Origin: Chitinophaga sp. LS1
GTDB taxonomy: Bacteria > Bacteroidota > Bacteroidia > Chitinophagales > Chitinophagaceae
Assembly (NCBI RefSeq): GCF_034274695.1
Contig: NZ_CP128362.1
Location: 2,418,001-2,482,000, forward strand
Length of the DNA: 64,000 nt
Direction: 5' to 3'
The translations under genes and the position numbers were made by a program. The notes beneath the pieces were generated by a model. The model saw nothing but the letters and a program-made list of their open reading frames with translations, made no database searches and was not told the origin of the DNA. Within the stretch, counting starts at the first letter, position 1. Each line of letters begins with the position of its first letter. Positions 1 to 8,699 of the stretch are shown here, piece after piece.

Positions 1-1
1 T

Positions 2-2083
2 GTGTTTGCCGTGGATTTTATGGACAGGCATGAAGGAGAAAACCATCCAAAGCCGGCATGGAATAGAAAGTTCACTTACATGGCGATCGTGTTTGGTGTA
101 ATAGCGCTGATAGGATATGCAAATGGTAGTGTGGGACTGGGCAACTTTGTCATCTTTTTATTCCTGCTGATACTGCTGGAAAAATTTTATTTAGGAGGTG
201 TGGCACGCCGCTTCCAGAGCAACTTCTGGCCAAAGGTACAGGAGCGTTACAAGCGTATATTACAATGGTGCCTTGTTGGATGGAGACCTATATGGATATT
301 GATCGGCACATTTGGTTTGCTAATATTCAGCATTATGCTCACGGCCATCAGGAATCCGAAAGTAGTATTCTTCCCGCAGGCAGATCCTAACTTCATCTAT
401 GCATATATAGAGTTGCCAATGGGTACAGATCAGAAGTACACTGATAGTATCACACACATTGTAGAGGAAAGGATCACAAAAGTAGTGGGTGCGAATAATC
501 CGATAGTAGAATCTATTATCTCCAACGTAGCAGTGGGGGCGGGTGATCCATCGCAGACGGATATGAGTACGCAGCCTCATAAAGGTAAAGTGACCGTTGC
601 ATTTGTGGAGTTTGGAAAACGTGATGGTCATGATACCAAACAATATCTTGATAAGATCAGGCAGGCGGTAAAAGGTATACCGGGTACAGATATAACAGTA
701 GAGCAGGAGCAGGGCGGACCGCCAACAGGTAAGCCCATCAATATTGAAATAACGGGTGATGAATTTGAAGAACTGACATCTACAGCCACTAAACTGAAAC
801 GTTATCTTGATTCACTGGAGATCGGTGGTGTAGAGGAATTGCGTTCAGACTTTCAGAGCAACAAACCTGAAATTGTGGTGGATATAGATCGTGAGCGTGC
901 AAACAGGGAAGGTATTTCTACCACAACTATTGGTATGGCATTGCGCACTGCTTTGTATGGATATGAAGCCTCTAAGTTCAGAGATCCGGAAGACGATTAT
1001 CCGATCATGGTCCGGTTCCAGGAAACCCAGCGTAACAATATCAACACACTCATGAACCTGAACTTAGTATACAGAGATATGAATATGGGAGGTATGATCA
1101 GACAGGTGCCGCTGAGTGCAGTGGCAAATGTTCATTACTCCAATACTTATGCAAGTATCAGGCGTATAGATCAGAAGCGCGTGGTGACATTGTATTCAAA
1201 TGTACTCAACGGTTATAATGCGAACGAAGTAGTACAGCAAATACAAACAGCCGTGAGTGATTTTGCAAAGCCTGCTGGTATCCAGGTAAAGATGACGGGT
1301 GAGCAGGAAGATCAGGCAGAGACAATGAACTTCCTGATGGTTGCGATGGTTGGTGCATTTGGATTGATCCTGATGATCATGGTAACGCAGTTTAATTCCG
1401 TTGGTCGTCCGCTGATCATCTTTATGGAAATTCTTTTTAGTATCATAGGGGTATTCCTTGGTTTCTCCGTTTTTGGAATGGATATCTCGATCGTAATGAC
1501 GGGGGTAGGTATCATGGCGCTGGCGGGTATCGTAGTGCGTAATGGTATCGTACTGGTAGAGTTTACAGATCTGTTGGTGCAACAAAATATGCCAGTGTAT
1601 GAAGCGGTGGTTGAAGCGGGCAGAACCCGTATGACGCCGGTATTACTTACGGCAATAGCTGCGATCCTTGGTTTGATTCCGCTGGCAGTGGGATTCAATA
1701 TCGACTTCGAAACCTTGTTCTCTCATTTCCAGCCACATATCTTCTTTGGTGGAGACAATGTGGCGTTCTGGGGGCCATTGGCGTGGACCATGGTGTATGG
1801 GTTAGTCTTTGCTACATTCCTGACCCTGGTCCTTGTACCGGTGATGTATGCGATGAATAAGCGGTCGATAGACGTGCTGGATTATAAAGGATGGCCGAGG
1901 GGATTGAAGTATATTCCATTCTTCGTAGTGATTGTGAAGCTGTTTATGAAGAAGGAGACGGTGCGAAAACTGCATGCGCCGGATTATGTATCAGACAAGC
2001 CGTATAAGTTTTTCAATGGTAAAGAGGAAGAGGAGGCACCACATGGAAATGGGGTAGCAGTGAAGGAAGTGAAGAGCTTGTAA
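2..2083 (+). CDS. RND efflux transporter permease, C-terminal part (5' truncated by window)
   Basis: Inner-membrane resistance-nodulation-division pump (AcrB/HAE1 type) that exports toxic compounds by proton exchange, normally with a periplasmic adaptor and an outer-membrane TolC-like channel. The visible 693 residues hold an interdomain membrane segment, a large periplasmic porter region (roughly residues 115-430, including EQEQGGPPTGKPINIEITG) and a final membrane bundle (about 440-625) with VGIMALAGIVVRNGIVLVEF and RTRMTPVLLTAIAAILGLIP, both typical of the family. The start is outside the window, so the first codon shown is not a real start. Partner genes would lie upstream. It ends before a strong terminator. 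The family is certain; the substrate is unknown. Confidence 0.93.
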   Translation: MFAVDFMDRHEGENHPKPAWNRKFTYMAIVFGVIALIGYANGSVGLGNFVIFLFLLILLEKFYLGGVARRFQSNFWPKVQERYKRILQWCLVGWRPIWILIGTFGLLIFSIMLTAIRNPKVVFFPQADPNFIYAYIELPMGTDQKYTDSITHIVEERITKVVGANNPIVESIISNVAVGAGDPSQTDMSTQPHKGKVTVAFVEFGKRDGHDTKQYLDKIRQAVKGIPGTDITVEQEQGGPPTGKPINIEITGDEFEELTSTATKLKRYLDSLEIGGVEELRSDFQSNKPEIVVDIDRERANREGISTTTIGMALRTALYGYEASKFRDPEDDYPIMVRFQETQRNNINTLMNLNLVYRDMNMGGMIRQVPLSAVANVHYSNTYASIRRIDQKRVVTLYSNVLNGYNANEVVQQIQTAVSDFAKPAGIQVKMTGEQEDQAETMNFLMVAMVGAFGLILMIMVTQFNSVGRPLIIFMEILFSIIGVFLGFSVFGMDISIVMTGVGIMALAGIVVRNGIVLVEFTDLLVQQNMPVYEAVVEAGRTRMTPVLLTAIAAILGLIPLAVGFNIDFETLFSHFQPHIFFGGDNVAFWGPLAWTMVYGLVFATFLTLVLVPVMYAMNKRSIDVLDYKGWPRGLKYIPFFVVIVKLFMKKETVRKLHAPDYVSDKPYKFFNGKEEEEAPHGNGVAVKEVKSL

Positions 2084-2142
2084 TAGATAATTTTAAGTAA
2101 GTGTACACAATTACAGTGTAACAGTTGTAGGTTTAACAGCAT

Positions 2143-2173
2143 ACCGTCCCGTTTCGTCCGGGACGGTTTTTTT
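2143..2173 (+). terminator. Rho-independent terminator of the RND pump gene
   Basis: A perfect 9-bp stem (ACCGTCCCG / CGGGACGGT) with a 7-base loop is followed directly by a run of T, about 60 bases after the RND stop codon. Confidence 0.9.
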
Positions 2174-2249
2174 GTATTAAACTCAGCCATATTCCCACTT
2201 TTTTATGTATCTTAACAAACTTTAACAAATAACTACAGTAGCAAATCAT

Positions 2250-2257
2250 TATTTTTG
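2250..2257 (+). promoter_or_regulatory. Putative -7 box (TATTTTTG) of the AIM24-like gene
   Basis: TATTTTTG fits the Bacteroidota -7 consensus TAnnTTTG and lies 43 bases before the ATG. I see no clear TTTG -33 box at the right distance, so this is a weak call. Confidence 0.3.
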
Positions 2258-2300
2258 GACCTTAAGCGCCATTTTTGTTAATCCGGGTAACAACAACGCT

Positions 2301-3086
2301 ATGCGACGCAACCATGAAATAGATTACCGTATCTATGGTGAAGAAATACAGATTGTCGAAATAGAACTCGATCCACAGGAGACTGCCGTGGCCGAGAGTG
2401 GTAGTTTCATGATGATGGACCAGGAGATACAGATGCAAACCATGTTTGGTGATGGTTCACAGTCTAATCAAGGTATTTTAGGAAAATTGATGTCTGCCGG
2501 TAAGCGTATGCTGACCGGGGAGAGTCTTTTTATGACTGCATTTACGAATATGGGGAATGGAAAGAAACGTGTAAGTTTTGCGGCACCTTACCCGGGTAAG
2601 ATAATCCCCATGGATTTGTCCCTGATGGGTGGCAAGGTGATTTGTCAGAAGGATGCATTCCTATGTGCGGCGAAGGGGGTAAGTATCGGAATAGAGTGGC
2701 AGCGTAAGCTGGGAACTGGGATCTTTGGAGGTGAGGGTTTCATCATGGAAAAGCTGGAAGGTGATGGTATGGCTTTTGTGCACGCAGGGGGGTTGGTATT
2801 AGAGAAAGAATTACTGCCCGGACAGGTATTAAAAATAGATACAGGATGTCTGGTTGCATATACTTCAGGAGTAGATTTTGACGTTGAATTTGTACGTGGA
2901 ATAAAGAATATGGTATTTGGTGGCGAGGGTTTATTTTTCGCTACATTAAGAGGACCCGGAAAGGTATGGGTACAGTCGTTGCCTATTAGCCGATTAGCAA
3001 GCAGGATCGTATCATATGGAACAGTTCGCCGAAAAGAAGAAGGTAGTATACTGGGCGGATTGGGAAATATACTGGATGGAGATTGA
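2301..3086 (+). CDS. AIM24 / TIGR00266 family protein
   Basis: 261-residue protein of the AIM24-like beta-rich family (TIGR00266), found across bacteria and in mitochondria; its biochemical role is not settled. The conserved glycine-rich strands are visible: AESGSFMMMDQEIQM near the N-terminus, GEGFIMEKLEGDGMAFVHAGG in the middle, and LRGPGKVWVQSLPISRLA near the end. There is no signal peptide or membrane helix, so it is probably cytoplasmic. It is a single-gene unit between the RND terminator and a long AT-rich gap. Start at ATG 2301 fits the family length. Confidence 0.85.
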   Translation: MRRNHEIDYRIYGEEIQIVEIELDPQETAVAESGSFMMMDQEIQMQTMFGDGSQSNQGILGKLMSAGKRMLTGESLFMTAFTNMGNGKKRVSFAAPYPGKIIPMDLSLMGGKVICQKDAFLCAAKGVSIGIEWQRKLGTGIFGGEGFIMEKLEGDGMAFVHAGGLVLEKELLPGQVLKIDTGCLVAYTSGVDFDVEFVRGIKNMVFGGEGLFFATLRGPGKVWVQSLPISRLASRIVSYGTVRRKEEGSILGGLGNILDGD

Positions 3087-3677
3087 TAAATAATTAAACT
3101 GAAACAGAAATAAACTGTTATAACTGGAAATAATCAGACGTATTAAAAACTGGTATCGTTAACAACCGCCTTATTGAATAACCGTTATTAGCAGGTATTT
3201 TTATAGAATTGACATCATTAAACAGACAAAGAGTCAAATAACTGTTGTAACTGGCAGAGGAAAAATTGATAAACCGGTCATTACTGATTGACAGTGAAAC
3301 AACGTGGTACCTTCCTAAGGAAGAAGGCCTATGATCATGAGATTTATTTATTGAAAACAAGATTATCAAACGGAATACTATATAGAAAGAAAGGAATATT
3401 GACTAACCAGTAATTTTTAAACAAACTGATATTATTAATAAGCAGCATTAGCAATTAACAGAAGGAAAATTTAGCAAACTATACATACTAGAATAACTGG
3501 CGCTATTGCATGGCGGTATTGAGTCCTGCATGATAGTGACGGGCATTATGGACCATAAAAATAATTGTACACGTTAAGGATTCTGTAATACACCAAAAGG
3601 GCCATTGAATACTCAATTTTTTTAAGTAGAGTCTTCGTTAAAAGCAGAATCTGCCCGGAAACAATGGAAATTGAATT
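3087..3677. other. 591-bp AT-rich gap without a supported gene
   Basis: No coding frame here looks real; the longest, 83 codons on the minus strand, has no recognisable features. The only pattern I see is loose recurrence of a TAACTG / AACTGG word (near 3112-3130, 3145, 3238-3253 and 3492), including two similar 20-base stretches near 3109 and 3236. This may be decayed repeat DNA. I found no confident promoter for the kynureninase gene that follows. Confidence 0.5.
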
Positions 3678-4934
3678 ATGTTTGATCTATCATGGGCATT
3701 TGCCGAAGAGCAGGACCGGAAAGACACATTGAAAAACTATAGGAATCAGTTTTATTTCCCACAGCGGAATGGAAAGGATGCGATATATTTTTGTGGTAAT
3801 TCGTTAGGTCTGCAACCGAAGAATGTACAACCAGCAGTAATGCAGGAGTTAGAGGACTGGCAGCAATGTGCGGTAGAAGGATATTGGGGAGCCAGGAATC
3901 CGTGGTTGTATTATCAGCAATATTGCAGCCGGCCGATGGTGGAAATAGTAGGTGCCAGCCAGGAGGAACTGACAGTAATGAATACACTGACTGTCAATCT
4001 TCACTTGATGATGATGACATTTTACAAACCGACAAAGGAAAAATTCAAGATATTAATGGAAGCAGGTGCGTTTCCCAGCGATCAATACGCTGTGGAGACC
4101 CAGGTGAAACTGCATGGCCTGGATCCGGCGACGGCAATAATAGAAGTAGCGCCCCGTGAAGGAGAATTTTTAATAAGCGAGGAAGATATTTTTCAGATAA
4201 TTGATCAGGAAAGTAGTAGCTTAGCGCTTATATTGTTGGGGGGAATAAACTATTATACCGGCCAATTGTTTAATATGCAGTCCATTACGAAAGCAGCTCA
4301 CAAAGTAGGGGCTGTAGTCGGGTTCGACCTGGCACACGTAGTAGGAAACGTACCTGTGAAGTTACACGACTGGGAAGTAGATTTTGCCGTGTGGTGCTCA
4401 TATAAGTATCTAAATGGAGGCCCCGGCGCAGTTGGAGGAGCATTTATACATGAAAGACATGCCCGAGACAGGAACCAGCCAAGGTTAGGCGGCTGGTGGG
4501 GCAACGAAGAAACCATCCGTTTTAAAATGGAAAAAGGCTTTGAGCCTAAAAACCGTGCAGAAGGCTGGCAAATAAGCACAGCACAGGTATTTAACATGGT
4601 AGCATTGAAAGCCTCGCTGGAGCTGTTTGAATCAGCTGGTATGGCAGCTTTGAGAGATAAAAGTATACAACTTACCAATTATCTTGAATTCCTGTTAAAA
4701 CATATAGAAAACATAAAATTTGAAATAATTACGCCTAAAAATTGTAATGAACGCGGCGCCCAATTATCTTTGCTTTTCCATGACAGAGGTAAAGAAATCC
4801 AACAAAAGATGACGGAAGCCGGTATCATTGTGGACTGGCGAGAGCCCGGAGTCATTCGGATTTCACCGGCGCCCTTATATAACTCTTATGGAGACGTATT
4901 TCATTTTTATGAAATCATAGCAAATATTGCTTAA
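3678..4934 (+). CDS. kynU: Kynureninase
   Basis: PLP-dependent hydrolase (EC 3.7.1.3) cleaving kynurenine or 3-hydroxykynurenine to anthranilate or 3-hydroxyanthranilate plus alanine, in tryptophan breakdown or de novo NAD synthesis. Family hallmarks are IYFCGNSLGLQP near residue 35, EAGAFPSDQYAVE near 130, the cofactor-binding DLAH near 218 and the Schiff-base lysine in WCSYKYLNGGPGAVGG (Lys243). Length 418 is normal. No other kynurenine-pathway gene (dioxygenase, monooxygenase, 3-HAA dioxygenase) is in the window, so the pathway direction cannot be read from context. The RGG/2H gene starts 18 bases after the stop and may be cotranscribed. Confidence 0.95.
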   Translation: MFDLSWAFAEEQDRKDTLKNYRNQFYFPQRNGKDAIYFCGNSLGLQPKNVQPAVMQELEDWQQCAVEGYWGARNPWLYYQQYCSRPMVEIVGASQEELTVMNTLTVNLHLMMMTFYKPTKEKFKILMEAGAFPSDQYAVETQVKLHGLDPATAIIEVAPREGEFLISEEDIFQIIDQESSSLALILLGGINYYTGQLFNMQSITKAAHKVGAVVGFDLAHVVGNVPVKLHDWEVDFAVWCSYKYLNGGPGAVGGAFIHERHARDRNQPRLGGWWGNEETIRFKMEKGFEPKNRAEGWQISTAQVFNMVALKASLELFESAGMAALRDKSIQLTNYLEFLLKHIENIKFEIITPKNCNERGAQLSLLFHDRGKEIQQKMTEAGIIVDWREPGVIRISPAPLYNSYGDVFHFYEIIANIA

Positions 4935-4952
4935 AACGCTTAATTAAGTACG

Positions 4953-6314
4953 ATGAATTTTGAGAGAAACGAACGCCCCCGCAGGCCCTACTCTCCTCCT
5001 GGTGCAGACAAAGACCAAGATCCCAATAAGGAGAGACCAGGCGGTTACTTCAAACCCGATTTTAACAATGAAAGGGAGGGCAAACCTGGTGGTTACAACC
5101 AGGACAATGACAGACCTAATTTTAACCGTGACCGCGGCGAAAGCGGCGGTGGCTATAATCGCGGTGATCGCGATGGTGGCAGCGGTGGATATCGTCCACG
5201 CGACAACGGTGGCTATGGCGGCGGCGGCGGCTACGATCGCGGCGGCAGTGGTGGCTACGGTGGCGGCGGAGACCGTGACTTCAACCGTGAAGGCGGTGGT
5301 GGTGGCTATAACCGCGAAGGCGGTGGTGGCGGCTACAATCGGGGCGGCGGCGGTGGTTATGATCGCGGCGGCAGCGGTGGCGGTGGTTACGATCGCGGCG
5401 GTGGCGGCGGTGGTTACAATCGCGGCGGTGGCGGCGGTGGTGGTTACGATCGCGGCGGTAGTGGCGGTGGTGGTTACGATCGCGGCGGTAGCGGCGGTGG
5501 TGGCTACAATCGCGGCGGTGGCGGCGGTGGTTACGATCGCGGCGGTGGCGGCGGTGGTTACAATCGCGGCGGCGGTGGCGGTGGTTACGATCGCGGCGGC
5601 GGCGGCGGTGGTTACAATCGCGGCGGTGGCGGCGGTGGTTACGATCGTGGCGGCGGTGGCGGTGGCTACAACCGTGGCGGTGGTGGCGGCTTCGGCGGCG
5701 GTGGATTCCGTCCAAGACCAGGTGGCGGCGGCGCAAGACGTCCGTTCACTCCTAAACCAGATAACAAGATCTACTTTATCGCCCTGCTGCCTACAGCTGA
5801 GGTAGGTAAAGAGATCATCAAAATAAAGCAGGATTTCGCTGAGAACTTCGGTCCTATGTATGCGCTGAAAGTATTGCCGCATATCACACTCCAGGTTCCT
5901 TTCACAGCTGATCCTGCACTGGAAAAAGCTTTCTGCGATGAACTGGCTGAATTTGCTAAAACACAGGCGCCTTTCGAAGTGTCCCTGAATGGCTTTGGTA
6001 CATTCCCGAACAAGCAGAACCGCGTACTGTTCATCAATGTTGAGAAGAGCGAAACTATGAGCGCCCTGCACAGACAACTGATCAACTTCCTGCGTAAGGA
6101 GTTTGGCTTCAGTACCATGCTGGCTCGTACAGGTTTTACCCCTCACGTAACCGTGGCCTTCAAAGACCTCGAAGATGCACAGTTCGAAAAGGCTTGGCCT
6201 GAATACGAAAACAAGGAATACACTGCTTCATTCAAAGTGAACAACCTGTATTTCCTCCGTCATAACGGTAAATCCTGGGAAGTACTGCAGAAGTGCAAAC
6301 TGGGTGGTGCGTGA
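4953..6314 (+). CDS. 2H phosphoesterase (2'-5' RNA ligase-like) with a long RGG-rich N-terminal tail
   Basis: 453 residues in two unlike parts. Residues 1-270 are low complexity: a charged, proline-containing start, then about sixteen Gly-rich repeats of 9-11 residues ending in YNRGG or YDRGG, resembling eukaryotic RGG/FG-type disordered RNA-binding regions. From Lys272 (KIYFIALLPTAEVGKEI) to the end is a compact 2H phosphoesterase domain with both catalytic motifs, PHITLQ (His310, Thr312) and PHVTVAF (His398, Thr400). Such enzymes act on 2'-5' or cyclic phosphate bonds of RNA or nucleotides. The substrate here is unknown; the tail suggests RNA binding (inference). The repeat DNA is extremely G-rich and gives long spurious frames on both strands. 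A bidirectional terminator follows. Confidence 0.85.
   Translation: MNFERNERPRRPYSPPGADKDQDPNKERPGGYFKPDFNNEREGKPGGYNQDNDRPNFNRDRGESGGGYNRGDRDGGSGGYRPRDNGGYGGGGGYDRGGSGGYGGGGDRDFNREGGGGGYNREGGGGGYNRGGGGGYDRGGSGGGGYDRGGGGGGYNRGGGGGGGYDRGGSGGGGYDRGGSGGGGYNRGGGGGGYDRGGGGGGYNRGGGGGGYDRGGGGGGYNRGGGGGGYDRGGGGGGYNRGGGGGFGGGGFRPRPGGGGARRPFTPKPDNKIYFIALLPTAEVGKEIIKIKQDFAENFGPMYALKVLPHITLQVPFTADPALEKAFCDELAEFAKTQAPFEVSLNGFGTFPNKQNRVLFINVEKSETMSALHRQLINFLRKEFGFSTMLARTGFTPHVTVAFKDLEDAQFEKAWPEYENKEYTASFKVNNLYFLRHNGKSWEVLQKCKLGGA
5136..5740. repeat. In-frame GGY(N/D)RGG tandem repeat region
   Basis: Imperfect 27-33 bp units built from GGCGGT and TACGATCGC / TACAATCGC words encode the Gly-rich tail of the 2H phosphoesterase. 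The units alternate Asp and Asn forms and the most regular ones lie at 5340-5690, which suggests recent expansion by slippage or recombination. Copy number is likely to vary between strains. Confidence 0.9.
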
Positions 6315-6337
6315 TCGGAATGAGATTAACACTAATG

Positions 6338-6367
6338 AAAAAGAGGAAGGCGATCGCCTTCCTCTTT
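6338..6367. terminator. Bidirectional terminator between the 2H gene and fecR
   Basis: A fully palindromic 30-base block with arms AAAAGAGGAAGGCGA and TCGCCTTCCTCTTTT supplies a U-tract in either direction. It sits between convergent genes. Confidence 0.88.
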
Positions 6368-6403
6368 TTTTATTTTCCGTAGATCTTATTTTTTGTAGAT
6401 TCT

Positions 6404-7378
6404 TTACTTCCTGTATATCCTGTAAGTATCTCCGTCTTTTAACCAGCCTGAGTTTGTCATGTCTGTAATTGAATCCAATACCTGTGGTAATGGTGGGATC
6501 CGGACAAACATTCTATTTAGATGGAAGGTGTCTATAGCTCTTTCTGCTACAATCTTCACCCCATAATAATCCTCCAGCGTTTTGAGTATATCATGAATCT
6601 CTGTACCGTCAAACACAAATTTATTCTCCTTCCACGCTATAAAATTCGCATCATTATTCGCATTCTCTTCAGGCTGCTTGCCTGCTGCAAAAGTCACTTT
6701 ACGACCCGGTGTCACCACTAGTTTATGTGTGTCATGCGACACCGCTACCTTTCCAGTTACCACCGTAACTTCCACAGGTGTGGCAGCATATGCCCTAACG
6801 TCAAAAGAAGTCCCCAATACCTGCGTCTGTGTTTCATTCGCATACACCACAAATGGTCTTCCCGGTTGGTTCGCTACCTCAAAAAATGCTTCCCCTTCCA
6901 GGTGAATCGCTCTTTCTGCACCAGCCAGTTGTTTGTCATAACGTAAACGACTGTTTTGATTCATATAAACCTTACTACCATCCGGCAGGGTAATAGTCGT
7001 CTTTTCATTAGCGGCCGTAAGCGTGGTGATTTCATTTGGTCCACGCAAGGTGAAGTAGAGTAGGGTAGCTACCGCAATACCAGTAATACTGGCTGCGATA
7101 CGCAGGTACATTTTCCTGTTGCTCACCACCTGCAATGTAGGTGTCTGTGTTGTATACACACGCTCCCTAAAGCGCTGCCAGTTGGCTGCTGTATCAGGGA
7201 TAAATGTGGTGTCGTTGTCACCGGTGATCGTCCACGTACGCCTGATCTCATCGAAGTAACGACGATGCGTGGCATCTTCATCCAGCCATGTTTGCAACAT
7301 GGTTCGCTCAGTAGGGGAGAGTGAATTCTCCAGCGAGCGTACGATCAGCGTATCAATATTTTCAATTTGCTCAGACAT
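6404..7378 (-). CDS. FecR-family anti-sigma factor
   Basis: Single-pass inner-membrane regulator that pairs with the ECF sigma factor encoded just upstream. The cytoplasmic N-terminal domain (residues 1-85) has LSPTERTMLQTWLDEDATHR. A membrane helix follows near residues 91-112 (RIAASITGIAVATLLYF), then the periplasmic FecR domain (GSKVYMNQNSRLRYDKQ, VLGTSFDVRAY) and a C-terminal DUF4974/STN-like domain (EIHDILKTLEDYYGVKIV). In this family the periplasmic part senses the plug of a TonB-dependent transporter. No SusC/FecA-like transporter gene is adjacent, so the signal is unknown. The chosen start (MSEQIENID) lies 5 bases after the sigma stop; a start four codons earlier overlaps that stop. 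Confidence 0.9.
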   Translation of the reverse strand: MSEQIENIDTLIVRSLENSLSPTERTMLQTWLDEDATHRRYFDEIRRTWTITGDNDTTFIPDTAANWQRFRERVYTTQTPTLQVVSNRKMYLRIAASITGIAVATLLYFTLRGPNEITTLTAANEKTTITLPDGSKVYMNQNSRLRYDKQLAGAERAIHLEGEAFFEVANQPGRPFVVYANETQTQVLGTSFDVRAYAATPVEVTVVTGKVAVSHDTHKLVVTPGRKVTFAAGKQPEENANNDANFIAWKENKFVFDGTEIHDILKTLEDYYGVKIVAERAIDTFHLNRMFVRIPPLPQVLDSITDMTNSGWLKDGDTYRIYRK

Positions 7379-7383
7379 ATATG

Positions 7384-7977
7384 TCAACATTGTAAAAGTA
7401 AAGGATAAAGCGCCGCTCCTGCTATGAACAGGATAGTTACCTGCAGATAATCCTGCAGGGAGATACGTAATTTTTTCAAGGCCGTCACCATCTGGTTCTC
7501 CACTGTTTTTACAGAGATATTCAGCGTAGCGGCAATCTCCTTGTATGATAGTTCTTCGTATCGGCTAAGTATAAAGATCTCTCTGCACTTTTCAGGCAGC
7601 CGGTCTACAGCTTGCTGAATATGTTGGGTAGTTTGTCGCAGGTTCATACCAGCGCCTGGATTTTCCGCCTGTACTGGTTCATGCTGTTCACCTAGTTCCA
7701 TATGTACGCCTCTGCGCTTTTGTTTATCAACATAATCCAATGCCATATTGATCGCGGCTTTGTGCAGGTAAGCTTTAAAGTAAACATCCTGTAGTTCAGC
7801 CCGACGGTTCCATATCTTAATAAATACGTCCTGTGCAAGGTCTTCCGCAGTAGCAGTGTCCTGTACAATGCGGTAGATTGTCTTACAGACAAACGGAAAC
7901 CAGCTCCTGAACAGTGTTTCCATGAACAACTGCTCATTCTCCTGTAATAATTTTTGCAATGCAGCATTTTCCGGCAT
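7384..7977 (-). CDS. ECF RNA polymerase sigma factor (Bacteroidota FecI-like)
   Basis: Sigma-70 family ECF factor of about 197 residues. Region 2 includes AEDLAQDVFIKIWNRRAEL and region 4 includes LSYKEIAATLNISVKTVENQ, a helix-turn-helix recognising -35-type DNA. The longest frame begins 30 codons earlier, but MPENAALQKLL at 7977 is the better start: a perfect -7 box ends four bases before that ATG, and the upstream extension is unlike the family. The C-terminus carries a hydrophobic tail (ILFIAGAALYPLLL), unusual for a soluble sigma factor and possibly a membrane contact. It is expected to be held by the FecR protein encoded next. Confidence 0.9.
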   Translation of the reverse strand: MPENAALQKLLQENEQLFMETLFRSWFPFVCKTIYRIVQDTATAEDLAQDVFIKIWNRRAELQDVYFKAYLHKAAINMALDYVDKQKRRGVHMELGEQHEPVQAENPGAGMNLRQTTQHIQQAVDRLPEKCREIFILSRYEELSYKEIAATLNISVKTVENQMVTALKKLRISLQDYLQVTILFIAGAALYPLLLQC

Positions 7978-7981
7978 GGTA

Positions 7982-7989
7982 CAAAAATA
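7982..7989 (-). promoter_or_regulatory. -7 box TATTTTTG four bases before the ECF sigma ATG
   Basis: On the minus strand the order is TATTTTTG, four bases, then ATG. The box matches TAnnTTTG exactly and would place transcription start at or next to the start codon. It supports MPEN as the true start. Confidence 0.5.
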
Positions 7990-8130
7990 ACCTTTGTCCG
8001 TATTCCCGCTAGCATAGGTAGGGGCAGTACTGGAAAATGTCCTGAGTACAGCTTGCATATGTGACAATTAATTTGCTGTGATATAATAGATAACGGTTGT
8101 CACAGCTGATACCCCTATGTGATGGAAAAA

Positions 8131-8160
8131 TAAAAAAGTCGGAAGAAAATTTCTTCCGAC
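8131..8160 (-). terminator. Perfect 11-bp palindrome with minus-strand U-tract
   Basis: GTCGGAAGAAA and TTTCTTCCGAC (8138-8160) flank a single central base and are preceded on the plus strand by an A-rich run, which reads as a U-tract on minus. It is either a second terminator for the gene at 8267-8578 or an operator upstream of the sigma gene. Confidence 0.6.
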
Positions 8161-8183
8161 CATGACCGGGGCAGGTGCCCCTT

Positions 8184-8229
8184 AAAAAAAATGGAGCCGG
8201 CCATACTGAAGTATGGAACCGGCTTTTTG
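8184..8229 (-). terminator. Terminator of the small secreted protein gene
   Basis: GCCGG and CCATAC pair with GTATGG and CCGGC around a TGAA loop. The A-run at 8184-8191 gives the minus-strand U-tract and the T-run at 8224-8228 would also serve the plus strand. It lies 38 bases past the stop of the 8267-8578 gene. Confidence 0.8.
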
Positions 8230-8266
8230 ATTAACCCCTATGAAAACCAACTATTGCTATCTTCAA

Positions 8267-8578
8267 TTATTTTTCTGACAGTTTAATTTCTCCGAGATCT
8301 GTTGCTTTTCCATCTTCCACTCTCACATTTGCAATCGTCACATCCTGGTATGGACTTTTGGCAGAAACTATCACTGTATATGTGCCGGCTTTGGCCTGTT
8401 GTAAGGAAAATGTTCCATCATTAACAGTCGCCTTCAAAGTATCTGTTCCCATAATCGCCCATGCATTGTTTGCTCCATCTGCAGGAGTTACTTTTCCTGA
8501 GATGCTTCCTTCATCACTTGTCCTGAATGCATACGCACCGAATACGGCAATAGCAAGGACTAACATTAATTTTTTCAT
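8267..8578 (-). CDS. Small secreted carboxypeptidase-regulatory-like domain protein
   Basis: 103 residues with a clear signal peptide (MKKLMLVLAIAVFGAYAF) followed by one carboxypeptidase-regulatory-like beta-sandwich: GSISGKVTPADGANNAW, DTLKATVNDGTFSLQQAKAGTYTVIV, then DVTIANVRVEDGKATDLGEI. Such domains occur at the N-terminus of SusC-type receptors and in stand-alone exported proteins; here the domain is the whole mature protein. It is likely periplasmic or outer-surface, function unknown. It is monocistronic between two sets of hairpins. Confidence 0.8.
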   Translation of the reverse strand: MKKLMLVLAIAVFGAYAFRTSDEGSISGKVTPADGANNAWAIMGTDTLKATVNDGTFSLQQAKAGTYTVIVSAKSPYQDVTIANVRVEDGKATDLGEIKLSEK

Positions 8579-8699
8579 GGTCGTTTCAATTGATATGGTT
8601 ATGTAGAACTAAAATCAATTAACATGCCAACGGGCCAAAAATCAAATCAAGTAAGAAGAGGTTTAACATTCCTTTATACTAAACTGCAAGAGTCTGCTA

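Noticed and set aside
4944..6146. 400-codon minus-strand frame and several others across the Gly-rich repeat
   Set aside because: Low-complexity Ala/Thr or His/Arg strings that mirror the G-rich repeat of the 2H gene; the plus-strand frame has the real catalytic domain.
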